From the NCBI GenBank assembly GCA_965216725.1, contig CBDCGI010000018.1, forward strand, positions 1-64,000: DNA of 64,000 bases, read 5' to 3'. The stretch comes from JACZUI01 sp965216725. GTDB taxonomy: Bacteria; Actinomycetota; Acidimicrobiia; Spongiisociales; ZC4RG35. The notes under the pieces were generated by a model. That model was not told where the DNA came from, searched no databases, and was given only the letters and a program-made list of their open reading frames with translations. The stretch's first letter is position 1. Each line of letters opens with the position of its first letter. Positions 1 to 10,772 of this stretch are shown here, in pieces. Made by a program: the position numbers and the translations under genes.

Positions 1-2200
<2,200 letters not shown>

Positions 2201-2201
<1 letters not shown>

Positions 2202-3361
2202 TACGCCACCCCTATCAACTCGGAGAACTGGTCGAAATAGCGCAGGGATTCACGCGGGCCAGGGGCCGCTTCCGGGTGGTACTGGATGGAGAAGGCGACC
2301 GCGTCTGGCATCTCCATCCCCTCGAGCGTCCCATCGTTCAGGTTCTGATGGGTGGGGACCAGCGGTCCGTAATCGGTTTCAACCGAAGCTGGAAGCATCT
2401 GGCGACCCACCAACCCGTTGCGCTGGGGTGGAGAACCCCCATCGAGCTCCCAAATGTCTACGGCGAATCCGTGATTCTGAGCGGTGATCTCAACCCTTTG
2501 GTCCGCGAGCCTCTTTACAGGGTGGTTGCCACCGTGATGACCGAATGGAAGCTTGAACGTGCTGGCCCCGGCTGCGAGTCCCAGAACCTGGTGTCCGAGA
2601 CAGATACCAAACATGGGAACACTGCCGAGGAGGCCACGGAGCGTCTCGACTGTGGCGGTAAGAGGCTCGGGATCGCCCGGACCGTTGGATACGAAGACTC
2701 CGTCGGGCGATATGGCCTCAATCTCTGAGGCGGAGGTCGCGGCCGGCACCACAATCACTCGAAAGCCACGATTCGTGAGATTGGCGACGATGTCGGTCTT
2801 GATGCCAAGGTCGATGGCGACCACCTCTCCCCTCAGGTCGCCCTGGGTTTCAACTACGTATGCCTCGTCGGTGGTTACCGACGAGGCCAGATCCCTGCCA
2901 ACCATCGATGGAGCCCCGGCGGCGATCTCGGTGAGCTCGGCCTCGCCGACATCGATACCCACGGCGACCGGCATAGCTCCCCGATCGCGCAGATGCCTCG
3001 TCAGACGCCTCGTATCGATGTCCGCTATCGCTGTGACGCCGGTATCGCGTAGATACTCCCCAAGAGACCCTTCCGACCTCCAATTGGAGGGCCTCTCCGA
3101 AAGGGAGCGCATCGCAAAACCGGACACATGAGGTCGAGCGGATTGAGCGTCGTTTTGGTTCACCCCATAGTTGCCAATGTGAGGGCTGGTCATGACCACC
3201 ACCTGCCCGGCGTACGAAGGGTCGGAGAGGATTTCCTGGTAACCGCTCATCGAGGTGTTGAACACGGCTTCCCCAGTAACGATCCCCGGGGCGCCCACCG
3301 ATTTGCCTCGAAAGACCGCACCGTCGGCTGTGCACAGCAAGGCCTGTGATCCCGTGATCAA
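2201..3361 (-). CDS. carA: Carbamoyl-phosphate synthase small (glutaminase) subunit
   Basis: Releases ammonia from glutamine and channels it to CarB. The 386-residue protein has the N-terminal CarA domain (GYQEILSDPSYAGQ) and a class I glutamine amidotransferase domain. Cys254 in FGICLGHQ and His363/Glu365 in YHPEA form the triad. The start is a TTG at 3361, because GGGAGGAGG lies just upstream and the protein then begins ITGSQALL like other CarA. Longer in-frame starts would lie inside pyrC. The TTG overlaps the pyrC TGA by two bases. Confidence 0.95.
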
Positions 3362-4617
3362 GATGCCTCCTCCCAGGTGATGTTTCCTTCCAGCATCGTC
3401 AGAACCGCCCGTCCGGTCAGTTCGCGTCCTAGCCATGGGCTGTTGGCCGATCTTGATTCGAACGAGGCCACTGTCCACTTCAAGTCGGGGTCGATCAAAA
3501 CGAGATTGGCGGGGGCCCCCACGGCCACCGCACGTCCATGCCTAGTCAAGGATGCGCGCCGGGCCGGCGCCGAGCTCATCCGAGCGAAGAGAAGCTGTGG
3601 ATCCCAATCCAAGACGTCGCCCACGATCGCCAAAGCCGTCTCCAGGCCGATCACACCTCGAGGTGCGGCCTCCAACGCAGTCGCCTTCTCCTCGCGTGTA
3701 TGTGGGGCGTGATCAGTCGCTACGTGATCGATCGTCCCCGTGCGCAGGCCATCTTGGAGGAGCTTGCTGTCATTCTCCGCCCTCAGAGGCGGATACATCT
3801 TGAAGTTCGTATCTCCATCAGCCAGGGCATCTTCGGTGAGTACGAGATGGTGGGGAGTGACCTCGGCTGTGACATCGAGGCCCTGATCCTTCGCTGCCGC
3901 GACCAATTCGACGCCTTTCCCAGTTGACAGATGCTGGACGTGGAGACGCCCACCGCAGGCTCGAAGCAGATCGAGGTCACGCTCGATGATCGAGGTCTCC
4001 GCTACTGAAGGCAGACCTCGCACGCCCAGGACGCTCGACACGCGGCCCTGGTGCATGACCCCATCGTCGGCGATGTCTCGATCCTCGGCGTGCTGGGCCA
4101 CGACCGCGCCTTCGAGATGCCTGGTGACCTCCAGGGCCTCACGCATGCGCTCCTGGTCGATGGTGTCACCATCGTCGGTGAATATGCGAACGCCGGCTGT
4201 GTAGAGGTCTGTCAATTGAGTTAGCTCGTGACCCCGACGTCCCCTGGTCACGGCCGCAGCCGGGATCACCGCGACACGCCCGACATCTTCACCGCGACGG
4301 CGCGCAGCGCTCACCGCTTCCGCTGAATCACAAGCAGGCGTCGTGTTAGGCATCGTGACGACCGCGGTATAGCCGCCAGCGGCGGCCGCGCGAGAACCGG
4401 TCTCGATGCTTTCTTTGTGCTCGCCTCCTGGCTCCCGGAAATGGACGTGAAGATCGACCAAGCCGGGACCCAGAACCTTTCCAGAACCATCGATGACTCG
4501 GTGGGCGCCACTGTGATGGATGTCGCCTGTCGCAACCACAGAGCTGCCCTCCACCATCACGTCGGTCTTTTGCAGACCTCTGTCTGTGTACACGTCTGCG
4601 CCTTTTATCAAGATCAC
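3358..4617 (-). CDS. pyrC: Dihydroorotase (class I)
   Basis: Cyclises carbamoyl aspartate to dihydroorotate, step three of pyrimidine synthesis. The 419-residue amidohydrolase has the zinc pair His57/His59 in DLHVHFREPG and the catalytic Asp in the ATDHAPH segment. MPNTTP and the QHLSTG/EVTPHH segments are also typical. The GTG start at 4617 overlaps the pyrB stop (ATGTGA), and the protein begins VILIKGADVYTD. No nonsense or missing metal ligand is seen. Confidence 0.95.
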   Translation of the reverse strand: MILIKGADVYTDRGLQKTDVMVEGSSVVATGDIHHSGAHRVIDGSGKVLGPGLVDLHVHFREPGGEHKESIETGSRAAAAGGYTAVVTMPNTTPACDSAEAVSAARRRGEDVGRVAVIPAAAVTRGRRGHELTQLTDLYTAGVRIFTDDGDTIDQERMREALEVTRHLEGAVVAQHAEDRDIADDGVMHQGRVSSVLGVRGLPSVAETSIIERDLDLLRACGGRLHVQHLSTGKGVELVAAAKDQGLDVTAEVTPHHLVLTEDALADGDTNFKMYPPLRAENDSKLLQDGLRTGTIDHVATDHAPHTREEKATALEAAPRGVIGLETALAIVGDVLDWDPQLLFARMSSAPARRASLTRHGRAVAVGAPANLVLIDPDLKWTVASFESRSANSPWLGRELTGRAVLTMLEGNITWEEAS

Positions 4618-5516
4618 ATGGCTTCCTCGAAACACCGGGCCAGCACCGCCATTCGGGTGGGGACACCGTTGGCCACCTGGGCTCGTGCCAGACAACGCGG
4701 GTGGTCGGCCAACTCATCGGCGATTTCAACTCCCCGGTTCATGGGTCCCGGGTGCATCACTACCGATCGTGATGGCATTCGGCCGAGTCGGGCGACGGTC
4801 ATCCCAAAACGCTCGTGATACTCACCTCGTGTCCGATATCCGGTCTTTGAGCCCCGCTCCGTCTGAATTCGGAGCACGTATGCGATGTCAACCGATTCCA
4901 GAATGTGGTCGAGGTCATCGGAGCTCTCAAACCCCGGGGCTCTGGGGAGGAATGGGCGGGGCCCGACCAATACCACCTCGGCACCAAGCAGGGGAAGGGC
5001 ATGGAGAAGGCCTGCGGCGACCCGACTGTTCACGATGTCTCCCACAATCGCCACCCTCAGCCCACCGACGTCTCCGAAACGGCGACGAATGGTGAGTAGG
5101 TCGAGAAGCGTCTGGGTTGGGTGCTCGGTGGTGCCGGCACCGCCACTCACCACCAGCGCCGACGTGACCCTGTCGACAACCTCAGGGGCCTCATCTTCGG
5201 AATGGCGGACAACGATCAGATCGGAGCCAATGGCATCGATGGTCCGGGCAGTGTCTTCGAGTGACTCTCCCTTTACCGATGACGAGACATCGGGGGCCAG
5301 GTCAAGCACATCCGCACCGAGGAATCGGGCGGCCGCCTCGAAGGAGAGACGGGTGCGGGTCGAGGGCTCGAAGAAGGCTGTCGTGACCAACCTCCCCCGC
5401 AGCGCATCAAAGTGCCTGGATCCGCTTTCGACTTTGTCTGCAAAAGTCTCCGCAGCATCGACCAAGTCGAGAATCTTGGGCTTGGAAAGTGCCCGAATGG
5501 ACAGGAGTGACCCCAT
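4614..5516 (-). CDS. pyrB: Aspartate carbamoyltransferase catalytic chain
   Basis: Joins carbamoyl phosphate and aspartate. The 300-residue chain has the carbamoyl-phosphate motif STRTR (52-56), the mobile SVKGES loop (80-85), HPTQ (132-135), RIQTER and HPGPMNRG. The usual GDG before HPTQ reads G-A-G here (Ala127), a departure from the enzymes I know. The length fits the family. The start ATG overlaps the pyrR TGA by one base (TGATG), so it is coupled to PyrR. No pyrI-like regulatory chain is nearby, as usual for this phylum. Confidence 0.94.
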   Translation of the reverse strand: MGSLLSIRALSKPKILDLVDAAETFADKVESGSRHFDALRGRLVTTAFFEPSTRTRLSFEAAARFLGADVLDLAPDVSSSVKGESLEDTARTIDAIGSDLIVVRHSEDEAPEVVDRVTSALVVSGGAGTTEHPTQTLLDLLTIRRRFGDVGGLRVAIVGDIVNSRVAAGLLHALPLLGAEVVLVGPRPFLPRAPGFESSDDLDHILESVDIAYVLRIQTERGSKTGYRTRGEYHERFGMTVARLGRMPSRSVVMHPGPMNRGVEIADELADHPRCLARAQVANGVPTRMAVLARCFEEAM

Positions 5517-6061
5517 CAGCGGGGCCCGATCCGAACAGAATCGATACCGTCGACCTCGACGAATTGCACTGAGACGTGTTGCCGGTGGTTGGTCGGGAGG
5601 TTCTTCCCGACGAAGTCCGGGCGTACGGGCATCTCGCGATGGCCGCGATCCACAAAGACCGCCAGTTGCGTCGACCCGGCCCTTCCCATTCCTGTCAGAG
5701 CTTCGAGTGCTGCGCGCACTGTCCTCCCGGTGTAGAGAACATCATCGGCGATGACAACGGTTCGGCCCTCGATGGGAAGTACCGGAATGTCGGACCAGGG
5801 CGCGACACGGCGGTCACGGTCATCGCGAAAAGGCCGAACGTCCAGATGCCCCACCTCCGGCTCCACACCCGCGAATTGGCGTATCGATTCGGCCAATCGA
5901 TCGGCGAGATAGGCGCCCCTGGTGAGGATGCCGACTAGAAACAGCTCGCTGGCATCGACGTCGCGCTCGACGATCTCATGGGCCATACGACGCAACGCGC
6001 GTCTCATTTCGTCAGCGCTCATGACTACGGACGCAGCCGTGTCCGCGGGGGGACTCCCCAT
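5516..6061 (-). CDS. pyrR: Bifunctional pyr-operon RNA-binding regulator / uracil phosphoribosyltransferase
   Basis: PyrR binds pyr mRNA when UMP/UTP is high and often has uracil phosphoribosyltransferase activity. The 181-residue protein carries the PRPP loop VVIADDVLYTGRTVRAAL and the N-terminal segment LFLVGILTRGAYLADRL. Three tandem starts exist (GTG 6067, GTG 6064, ATG 6061). The ATG sits five bases after AAGGAG and is preferred. It is the first gene of pyrR-pyrB-pyrC-carA-carB, and its leader holds a PyrR-binding loop at 6067-6103. Confidence 0.95.
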   Translation of the reverse strand: MGSPPADTAASVVMSADEMRRALRRMAHEIVERDVDASELFLVGILTRGAYLADRLAESIRQFAGVEPEVGHLDVRPFRDDRDRRVAPWSDIPVLPIEGRTVVIADDVLYTGRTVRAALEALTGMGRAGSTQLAVFVDRGHREMPVRPDFVGKNLPTNHRQHVSVQFVEVDGIDSVRIGPR

Positions 6062-6066
6062 CACCA

Positions 6067-6103
6067 CTCCTTGCCGGCCTCACTGGACCGTCGCTTAAAG
6101 GAC
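6067..6103 (-). promoter_or_regulatory. PyrR-binding RNA loop overlapping the pyrR ribosome binding site
   Basis: On the minus strand, GTCCTTTAAGCGACG is followed by GTCCAGTGAGGC and then AAGGAG. This is the layout of the conserved PyrR anti-antiterminator loop (core resembling UCCAGAGAGGCU). UCCUU can pair with AAGGA, and CGG with CCG around the UCCAGUGAGG loop. The 3' strand of the lower stem is the Shine-Dalgarno sequence, so bound PyrR should block translation, as described for Mycobacterium smegmatis. No intrinsic terminator follows, so transcription attenuation is unlikely. Confidence 0.8.
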
Positions 6104-6109
6104 GAGGCG

Positions 6110-6138
6110 ACCTTAGCCGTTGGGGGAACTCAGACCAA
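6110..6138 (-). promoter_or_regulatory. Possible sigma70-type promoter of the pyr operon
   Basis: TTGGTC (6138-6133) and TAAGGT (6115-6110) are separated by 17 bases in the nusB-pyrR gap. A start about seven bases downstream would fall at the beginning of the PyrR loop. Both hexamers are imperfect, so this is tentative. Confidence 0.4.
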
Positions 6139-6144
6139 TCATCC

Positions 6145-6696
6145 CTACTCGGGCCGGATTCTCTTGGCCAAGGAGGCGAGTACTCCGTTTACAAAAGACC
6201 CGGATCGCTCCGTCGAATATGACTTGGCCAGCCGGACAGCCTCCGAGACCACCACGGCCGTGGGGGTCTCCGGGTAGGTCTCCAGCTCGTATAGGCCCAT
6301 GCGCAGGATCGTCCTGTCCACCAGCGGCATGCGTGCGACCGCCCAATGCTCCGACACCTCCTCGATTTGGCCGTCGAGACGCTCCTGATTGTCGACAACG
6401 CCACGTACCAGCGTCTCGGCCCGGGCCGGTAAGCCCGCGGCGTCAAACTCACCCCTGGTCTCGAACTCGTAGAGGCTCTCCAGGGCGAGGTCTCTGGGCT
6501 CGAGCGTGGCGTTCCTGCCCAGTCCCTCTGCCACCGCAACGGCAACCGACGGCTCGACCAGGTCTCCGGGCGAGGAAGGTTCGCCGAGAGCGTCCAGCAA
6601 TTCTTGGACTCCACTGAGCTCGACACCGATGATCTCGGCGAGGTCACCTGCCGTGACCCGAGCCGGGATCGTGGCATCGGGCGAGACTGGGCTCAT
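6145..6696 (-). CDS. nusB: Transcription antitermination factor NusB with an extra N-terminal domain
   Basis: NusB binds boxA RNA with S10 in rRNA antitermination. Residues 65-183 form the NusB fold (EPRDLALESLYEFET, MPLVDRTILRMGLYEL, VVSEAVRLAKSYS, FVNGVL). Residues 1-64 are additional. Residues 13-60 (VTAGDLAEIIGVELSGVQEL, then a linker and AVAVAEGLG) resemble the IF2_N helical module of translation factor IF-2. NusB proteins are usually about 130-160 residues, so 183 is long. The ATG overlaps the efp stop (ATGA), so the extended start is well placed. Confidence 0.9.
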   Translation of the reverse strand: MSPVSPDATIPARVTAGDLAEIIGVELSGVQELLDALGEPSSPGDLVEPSVAVAVAEGLGRNATLEPRDLALESLYEFETRGEFDAAGLPARAETLVRGVVDNQERLDGQIEEVSEHWAVARMPLVDRTILRMGLYELETYPETPTAVVVSEAVRLAKSYSTERSGSFVNGVLASLAKRIRPE

Positions 6697-7250
6697 AGTC
6701 TGGTCAGGTACTCACCAGACCTGGTATCCACCCTGACCCTGTCTCCCTGCTCGACAAACAGCGGGACCTGGATCTCGAGTCCGGTCTCTAGTTGTACCGG
6801 CTTGGTAGCGCCTGTCCGCGTGTCACCCTTCACGGCTGGCTCGGCATAGGTGACCTCTAATTCGACGGAAGGTGGCAGATCGACCCCGATCGGCGTTCCG
6901 TCGTGCATGGAAAGACTCAAGCTCATGCCATCCACGAGAAAGGATCCGGCGTCCCCCACGTCCTCGGCGGTCAGGGCGATCTGTCCGAAGTTCTCCAAAT
7001 CCATGAAATGGAAGCCCAGGTCGTCGCGGTACAGGAACTGGTGGTCCCGGCGGTCGATGTAGGCCTGATCCACGTTTTCGTCGGCGCGGAACGTGCGATC
7101 GAGGACTTGTCCTGTTTCCGCGTTCTTGAGCTTCATGCGGACGAACGCTTTCCCTTTGCCCGGCTTCACGTGTTGATACTCGACGATCGTGAAGAGGCCG
7201 TCAGAGAGTTGAAGTGCCATACCTGGCTTCACATCATTGGTGCTTATCAA
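6693..7250 (-). CDS. efp: Elongation factor P
   Basis: Rescues ribosomes stalled at polyproline. The 185-residue protein has the three-domain EF-P layout: a KOW-like N domain (MISTNDVKPGMALQL), the loop HVKPGKGKAFVRMKLKN with Lys at the tip that contacts the P-site tRNA, and the C-terminal OB folds. No modification enzyme is seen nearby. It lies upstream of nusB and overlaps it by four bases, as in mycobacteria. Confidence 0.96.
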   Translation of the reverse strand: MISTNDVKPGMALQLSDGLFTIVEYQHVKPGKGKAFVRMKLKNAETGQVLDRTFRADENVDQAYIDRRDHQFLYRDDLGFHFMDLENFGQIALTAEDVGDAGSFLVDGMSLSLSMHDGTPIGVDLPPSVELEVTYAEPAVKGDTRTGATKPVQLETGLEIQVPLFVEQGDRVRVDTRSGEYLTRL

Positions 7251-7289
7251 CGGCGGTCCTCTTCGACGCTGCGGCGACAGTAGCCAATC

Positions 7290-8309
7290 TCAGACTCCTA
7301 CAGACGTCAGAGCAAACTCCACATCCTCGGACGTAACCGGCATGACCAGTGGGGAGCCGATGGTCTGAAGCAACACCATGCGGAGACCCGACTCTCCACG
7401 TTTCTTGTCCTTGGCCATGAGCTCCATCACCTTTGCCCGACTGAGGTTGTCAGCACGCGTTGGGATGCCCAGTTTTGACACCGATCCGGTCACTCTCGAC
7501 AGCTCCTCAAAACCCAGCTTCCTTTGCGAGACCGAAGCCGCTGCGATGAGCCCAAGAGCCACGCTGTGGCCGTGAGAAAGCGACGATGCAAACTCGATGG
7601 CATGCCCGACGGTGTGACCTAGGTTGAGGACCGCGCGTCTTCCCGATTCCCGCTCGTCTTCACTGACGACCGCTACCTTCACGGCAAGCGCCCGGCGCAC
7701 GACATCTTCGAGGGACACCTCCAGACCACGTTCCTCGATGATTGCGAACAACTTCGGATCTCCCACCAGCCCGGTCTTCAGCGCTTCCACCAAGCCCTCC
7801 CTTTTCAAGGTCTCGGGGATCTGGCTCAGGATCTCGACGTCTATGACAACGCGGCTGGGATGCCAGAACGCACCGACCAGGTTCTTGCCTCCCAGGTTGA
7901 TTCCGGTCTTTCCGCCCACGGACGCGTCGACGGCAGCGAGCAGTGTCGTTGGCACGTGGACAACCTCGACGCCTCGCAGCCAGGTGGCTGCAACGAACCC
8001 TGCCAGGTCCGTGACAGCTCCCCCGCCCACGCCTACCACGGTGTCGTCGCGAGTCAGACCCAGCGTCGCCAGGGAGTGATAGACCGACTCCACAACCGCG
8101 ATCGTCTTTGCCTCGTCCCGATCCGGCACTCTGATCACGTCAGCCAAGAGGCCCCCGTCGCCAAGGACGTCGGCGACTTGGGCAGCGACACTCGCGGATC
8201 CGGGTTGGGCGATGATGGCTGCACGTGTCCGCCCCATACGTGGGGGCAGCAGTGGTTCCGGCATACCTGCACCGACGATTATCTCGGTGTCCGACGGGCC
8301 GGGTGTCAT
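7290..8309 (-). CDS. aroB: 3-Dehydroquinate synthase
   Basis: Converts DAHP to 3-dehydroquinate in the shikimate pathway, using NAD and a divalent metal. The 339-residue protein contains GVGGGAVTDLAGFVAATWLR, the PTTLLAAVDASVGGKTGINL segment, the metal ligand Glu in EGLVEALKTG and NLGHTVGHAIE. The ATG at 8309 overlaps the aroK stop (ATGA). A GTG six bases upstream is the alternative. aroD/aroQ and pepQ, which follow aroB in mycobacteria, are not here; efp is next. Confidence 0.95.
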   Translation of the reverse strand: MTPGPSDTEIIVGAGMPEPLLPPRMGRTRAAIIAQPGSASVAAQVADVLGDGGLLADVIRVPDRDEAKTIAVVESVYHSLATLGLTRDDTVVGVGGGAVTDLAGFVAATWLRGVEVVHVPTTLLAAVDASVGGKTGINLGGKNLVGAFWHPSRVVIDVEILSQIPETLKREGLVEALKTGLVGDPKLFAIIEERGLEVSLEDVVRRALAVKVAVVSEDERESGRRAVLNLGHTVGHAIEFASSLSHGHSVALGLIAAASVSQRKLGFEELSRVTGSVSKLGIPTRADNLSRAKVMELMAKDKKRGESGLRMVLLQTIGSPLVMPVTSEDVEFALTSVGV

Positions 8310-8797
8310 TTCCACCAGGCGACGACCCGCGCCGCAGCAGCCTCGGCGTCCAGGTCACCTGTATCCAATGTCATATCAGCGATGGACCTGTAGATCGGCT
8401 CACGCTCACCGGCCAACTCGCGCAAAGCGGTCGGAGACGTCTCGAGCAGCGGCCTTTGCCCCGAACCCACAACTCTCTGCTCCAACGTTGGAACCGACGC
8501 CCGGAGCCAAACAACTCGGCCGGTCTCCGTCATCGTCCGCCTGTTTGACTCCATCAGCGGTGCACCCCCTCCCGTACTGACAACTGCCCCGGCCTTGGCT
8601 GCTTCTTGAACGGCCTCTGCTTCGAGCTCGCGGAAACCCTGCTCACCGTCGGTCAGCCAGATCTGGGGAATGGTCGCCTCCGCCCGTTTTTCCACCATCG
8701 CGTCAGTGTCCACGAAGCCCATTTCGAGAGTCGTGGCCACTAGTCGGCCAATGGTGCTCTTACCGACGCCCATCAAACCCACGAGCCAGAGGTTCAT
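8306..8797 (-). CDS. aroK: Shikimate kinase
   Basis: Phosphorylates shikimate with ATP. The 163-residue P-loop kinase has GLMGVGKST (7-15), the shikimate-binding Asp in VDTDAM, and the STGGGA motif. The lid Arg lies in the SGQRPLLET segment. It overlaps aroC upstream and aroB downstream by four bases each (ATGA), so the three are co-translated. Confidence 0.96.
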   Translation of the reverse strand: MNLWLVGLMGVGKSTIGRLVATTLEMGFVDTDAMVEKRAEATIPQIWLTDGEQGFRELEAEAVQEAAKAGAVVSTGGGAPLMESNRRTMTETGRVVWLRASVPTLEQRVVGSGQRPLLETSPTALRELAGEREPIYRSIADMTLDTGDLDAEAAAARVVAWWK

Positions 8798-9951
8798 GGC
8801 CTGGTCCGACTGTCCACCCGAGCCACATAGCTCTCAAAGCTCTCAACAAGGTCCTTGCCGGTGTCGCCACCAAACTTGCGGATGCACTCCACTGCGAGGA
8901 CCCAAGCCAGCATCTGCTCCCCTACGACCGCTGCAGCAGGCACAGCACAAACGTCCGACCGTTCCCGAACGGCTTGCGCCGGCTCACCGCTGCTCATGTC
9001 GATCGTTTGCAGAGGACGCATCAAGGTCGAGATCGGCTTCATTGCCGCCTTCGCCATCACCGGCTGCCCATTGCTCATGCCGCCCTCGACTCCCCCGGCT
9101 CGATTCGACGTGCGATCTATCCCCGTCCGACCTCTGACGATCTCATCATGGGCTTCGGAGCCTCGCGCCTCAGCCACCGCGATGCCATTCCCGATCTCGA
9201 CCGCCTTGATGGCCGGAATCGACATGAGAGCGGAAGCGATCGCAGCGTCGAGTCTCCGGTCTGCCTGCACGTACGACCCGAGGCCGGGTGGGACACCGTA
9301 GGCGACAACTTCGAACCACCCGCCAAGCGTGTCTTTCGTCGCGTACGCCTCCTCGATGAGCGTCACCATCTCGGCGCTCGTGACCTCATCGAGACACCGC
9401 ACCGGGCTCGAATCGACGAGCTCGAGGTCACCCGGCCCCGGGGAAGGGCCTTCGTACCTTGCTTTCCCGATCGAGACAACGTGGCTCACAATGGACATGC
9501 CAACTTGGGCCAAGAGCTCCTTGGCCAGGTAGCCGGCAACCGTTCTGGCGGCAGTCTCTCGTGCTGAGGCCCGTTCCAACACATCTCGGGCATCGTCAGA
9601 GTCGTACTTCAGCATGCCAGGAAGATCAGCATGACCGGGCCGGGGCCGCGTCACCTTCTTGGCTGGATCTCGTGGATCCGGGCTCATCACTTCGGACCAC
9701 TTCTCCCATTCTGTGTTCCTGATGACAACCGCAACCGGTGCCCCGATGGTGTGCCCGTGACGGATCCCACCGAGTACCTCGAGCTCGTCGACCTCGATGT
9801 CCATGCGCTTGCCCCGTCCGAAACCGAGCCGACGTCGCGCCAACTCACTGGAAAGCTTCTCCATCGATACCTCGAGCCCGGCGGGCAGACCCTCAACGAT
9901 CGTCACCAGACCGGGACCGTGCGACTCTCCGGCGGTCAGATACCTCAACAT
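8794..9951 (-). CDS. aroC: Chorismate synthase
   Basis: Removes phosphate from EPSP to make chorismate and needs reduced FMN. The 385-residue protein has the signatures GESHGPGL at the start, the RPRPGHADL segment, RASARETAARTVAG and GGVEGGMSNGQP. Start ATG 9951 is preferred over the GTG just upstream at 9954. The prepilin peptidase gene ends 10 bases upstream, so it is in the same operon. Confidence 0.96.
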   Translation of the reverse strand: MLRYLTAGESHGPGLVTIVEGLPAGLEVSMEKLSSELARRRLGFGRGKRMDIEVDELEVLGGIRHGHTIGAPVAVVIRNTEWEKWSEVMSPDPRDPAKKVTRPRPGHADLPGMLKYDSDDARDVLERASARETAARTVAGYLAKELLAQVGMSIVSHVVSIGKARYEGPSPGPGDLELVDSSPVRCLDEVTSAEMVTLIEEAYATKDTLGGWFEVVAYGVPPGLGSYVQADRRLDAAIASALMSIPAIKAVEIGNGIAVAEARGSEAHDEIVRGRTGIDRTSNRAGGVEGGMSNGQPVMAKAAMKPISTLMRPLQTIDMSSGEPAQAVRERSDVCAVPAAAVVGEQMLAWVLAVECIRKFGGDTGKDLVESFESYVARVDSRTRP

Positions 9952-9961
9952 CACACGAATG

Positions 9962-10729
9962 CTACGACCCCAGGACCCCGATACCCACCAGATAGATCGC
10001 CAACCATGAGCCGAAAATCATCGCCGGCCCGTAGGGAAGCTCGCGGCGCATGGCTTCGCGCAGTGTCGCAGCACTGTCATTCTCCCGGCGTCGGTGCCCC
10101 GCCACACCAATCCCCACCACAACCACCGCCATGATTCCGCCGATTAGGGCCATCAAGAAAATCGCCCAAGCCAGGGTCTGCCATGACAGGTACGCGGTGA
10201 ACATTCCGAGTTGAACTGACAGCTTGACGTCCCCGTATCCAAAGCCCCGGCCCCGGGCCGCAAAGAACATGACATTCGTCAGCAGGAAGTACCCGGCAGC
10301 CCCAGCGAGGGCCCTTCCCAACCCGGTTTGGGCACCATCTGCCAGCGAGGTCAAAGTGAGAAGCACGGCGAGAATGGCTGTCCCGGGAATGTTGAGTCGG
10401 TTGACGATCCGCATGTCATCGATGTCGGTGAGCGCCAATGCGAGGCTGAGGACTACGAACGCGAGATACGCGATGAGAACCCAATTGGTTCCCACTACTA
10501 CCGCCATGGCGGCCGCGCCAGCGGCCCCCGCCAAAGCCACCAATGGCTCTCTGCCCAAGGAGCGGCCGCAATTCTGGCATGCTCTGCGAACCCAGCCACG
10601 ATCGGTGGCACATCGTGGACAAGTGCCGCCAAACGGCCGAAACGGCTTTTCGCCAAGCGCTTGAGCGGCCAAGTCGTGACTCACCAGCCCCAGCAGCAGG
10701 CCCAATGCACCGAAGGCTATAGAGGTCAC
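9962..10729 (-). CDS. Type IV prepilin peptidase-like membrane aspartyl protease (A24 family)
   Basis: Cleaves the leader of type IV prepilins at the membrane. The 255-residue protein has an N-terminal helix, a four-cysteine zinc cluster (CPRC at 37-40, CQNC about 11 residues on), and six or so membrane helices. The catalytic aspartates are in ALTDIDDMRIVN and GFGYGDVKLS. The GTG start at 10729 begins a typical hydrophobic leader. An A24 peptidase between aroE and aroC also occurs in mycobacteria. The N-methyltransferase region is short. No prepilin genes are in the window. Confidence 0.85.
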   Translation of the reverse strand: MTSIAFGALGLLLGLVSHDLAAQALGEKPFRPFGGTCPRCATDRGWVRRACQNCGRSLGREPLVALAGAAGAAAMAVVVGTNWVLIAYLAFVVLSLALALTDIDDMRIVNRLNIPGTAILAVLLTLTSLADGAQTGLGRALAGAAGYFLLTNVMFFAARGRGFGYGDVKLSVQLGMFTAYLSWQTLAWAIFLMALIGGIMAVVVVGIGVAGHRRRENDSAATLREAMRRELPYGPAMIFGSWLAIYLVGIGVLGS

Positions 10730-10772
10730 AACCGGTGCAACCTAGCGGCGCCCGGCAGTCAGGTCCGGGGTA

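Noticed and set aside
4885..5754. Plus-strand open frame of 289 residues
   Set aside because: Antisense to pyrB and pyrR, Ser/Arg-rich, no recognisable domain; the opposite frames are clear enzymes.
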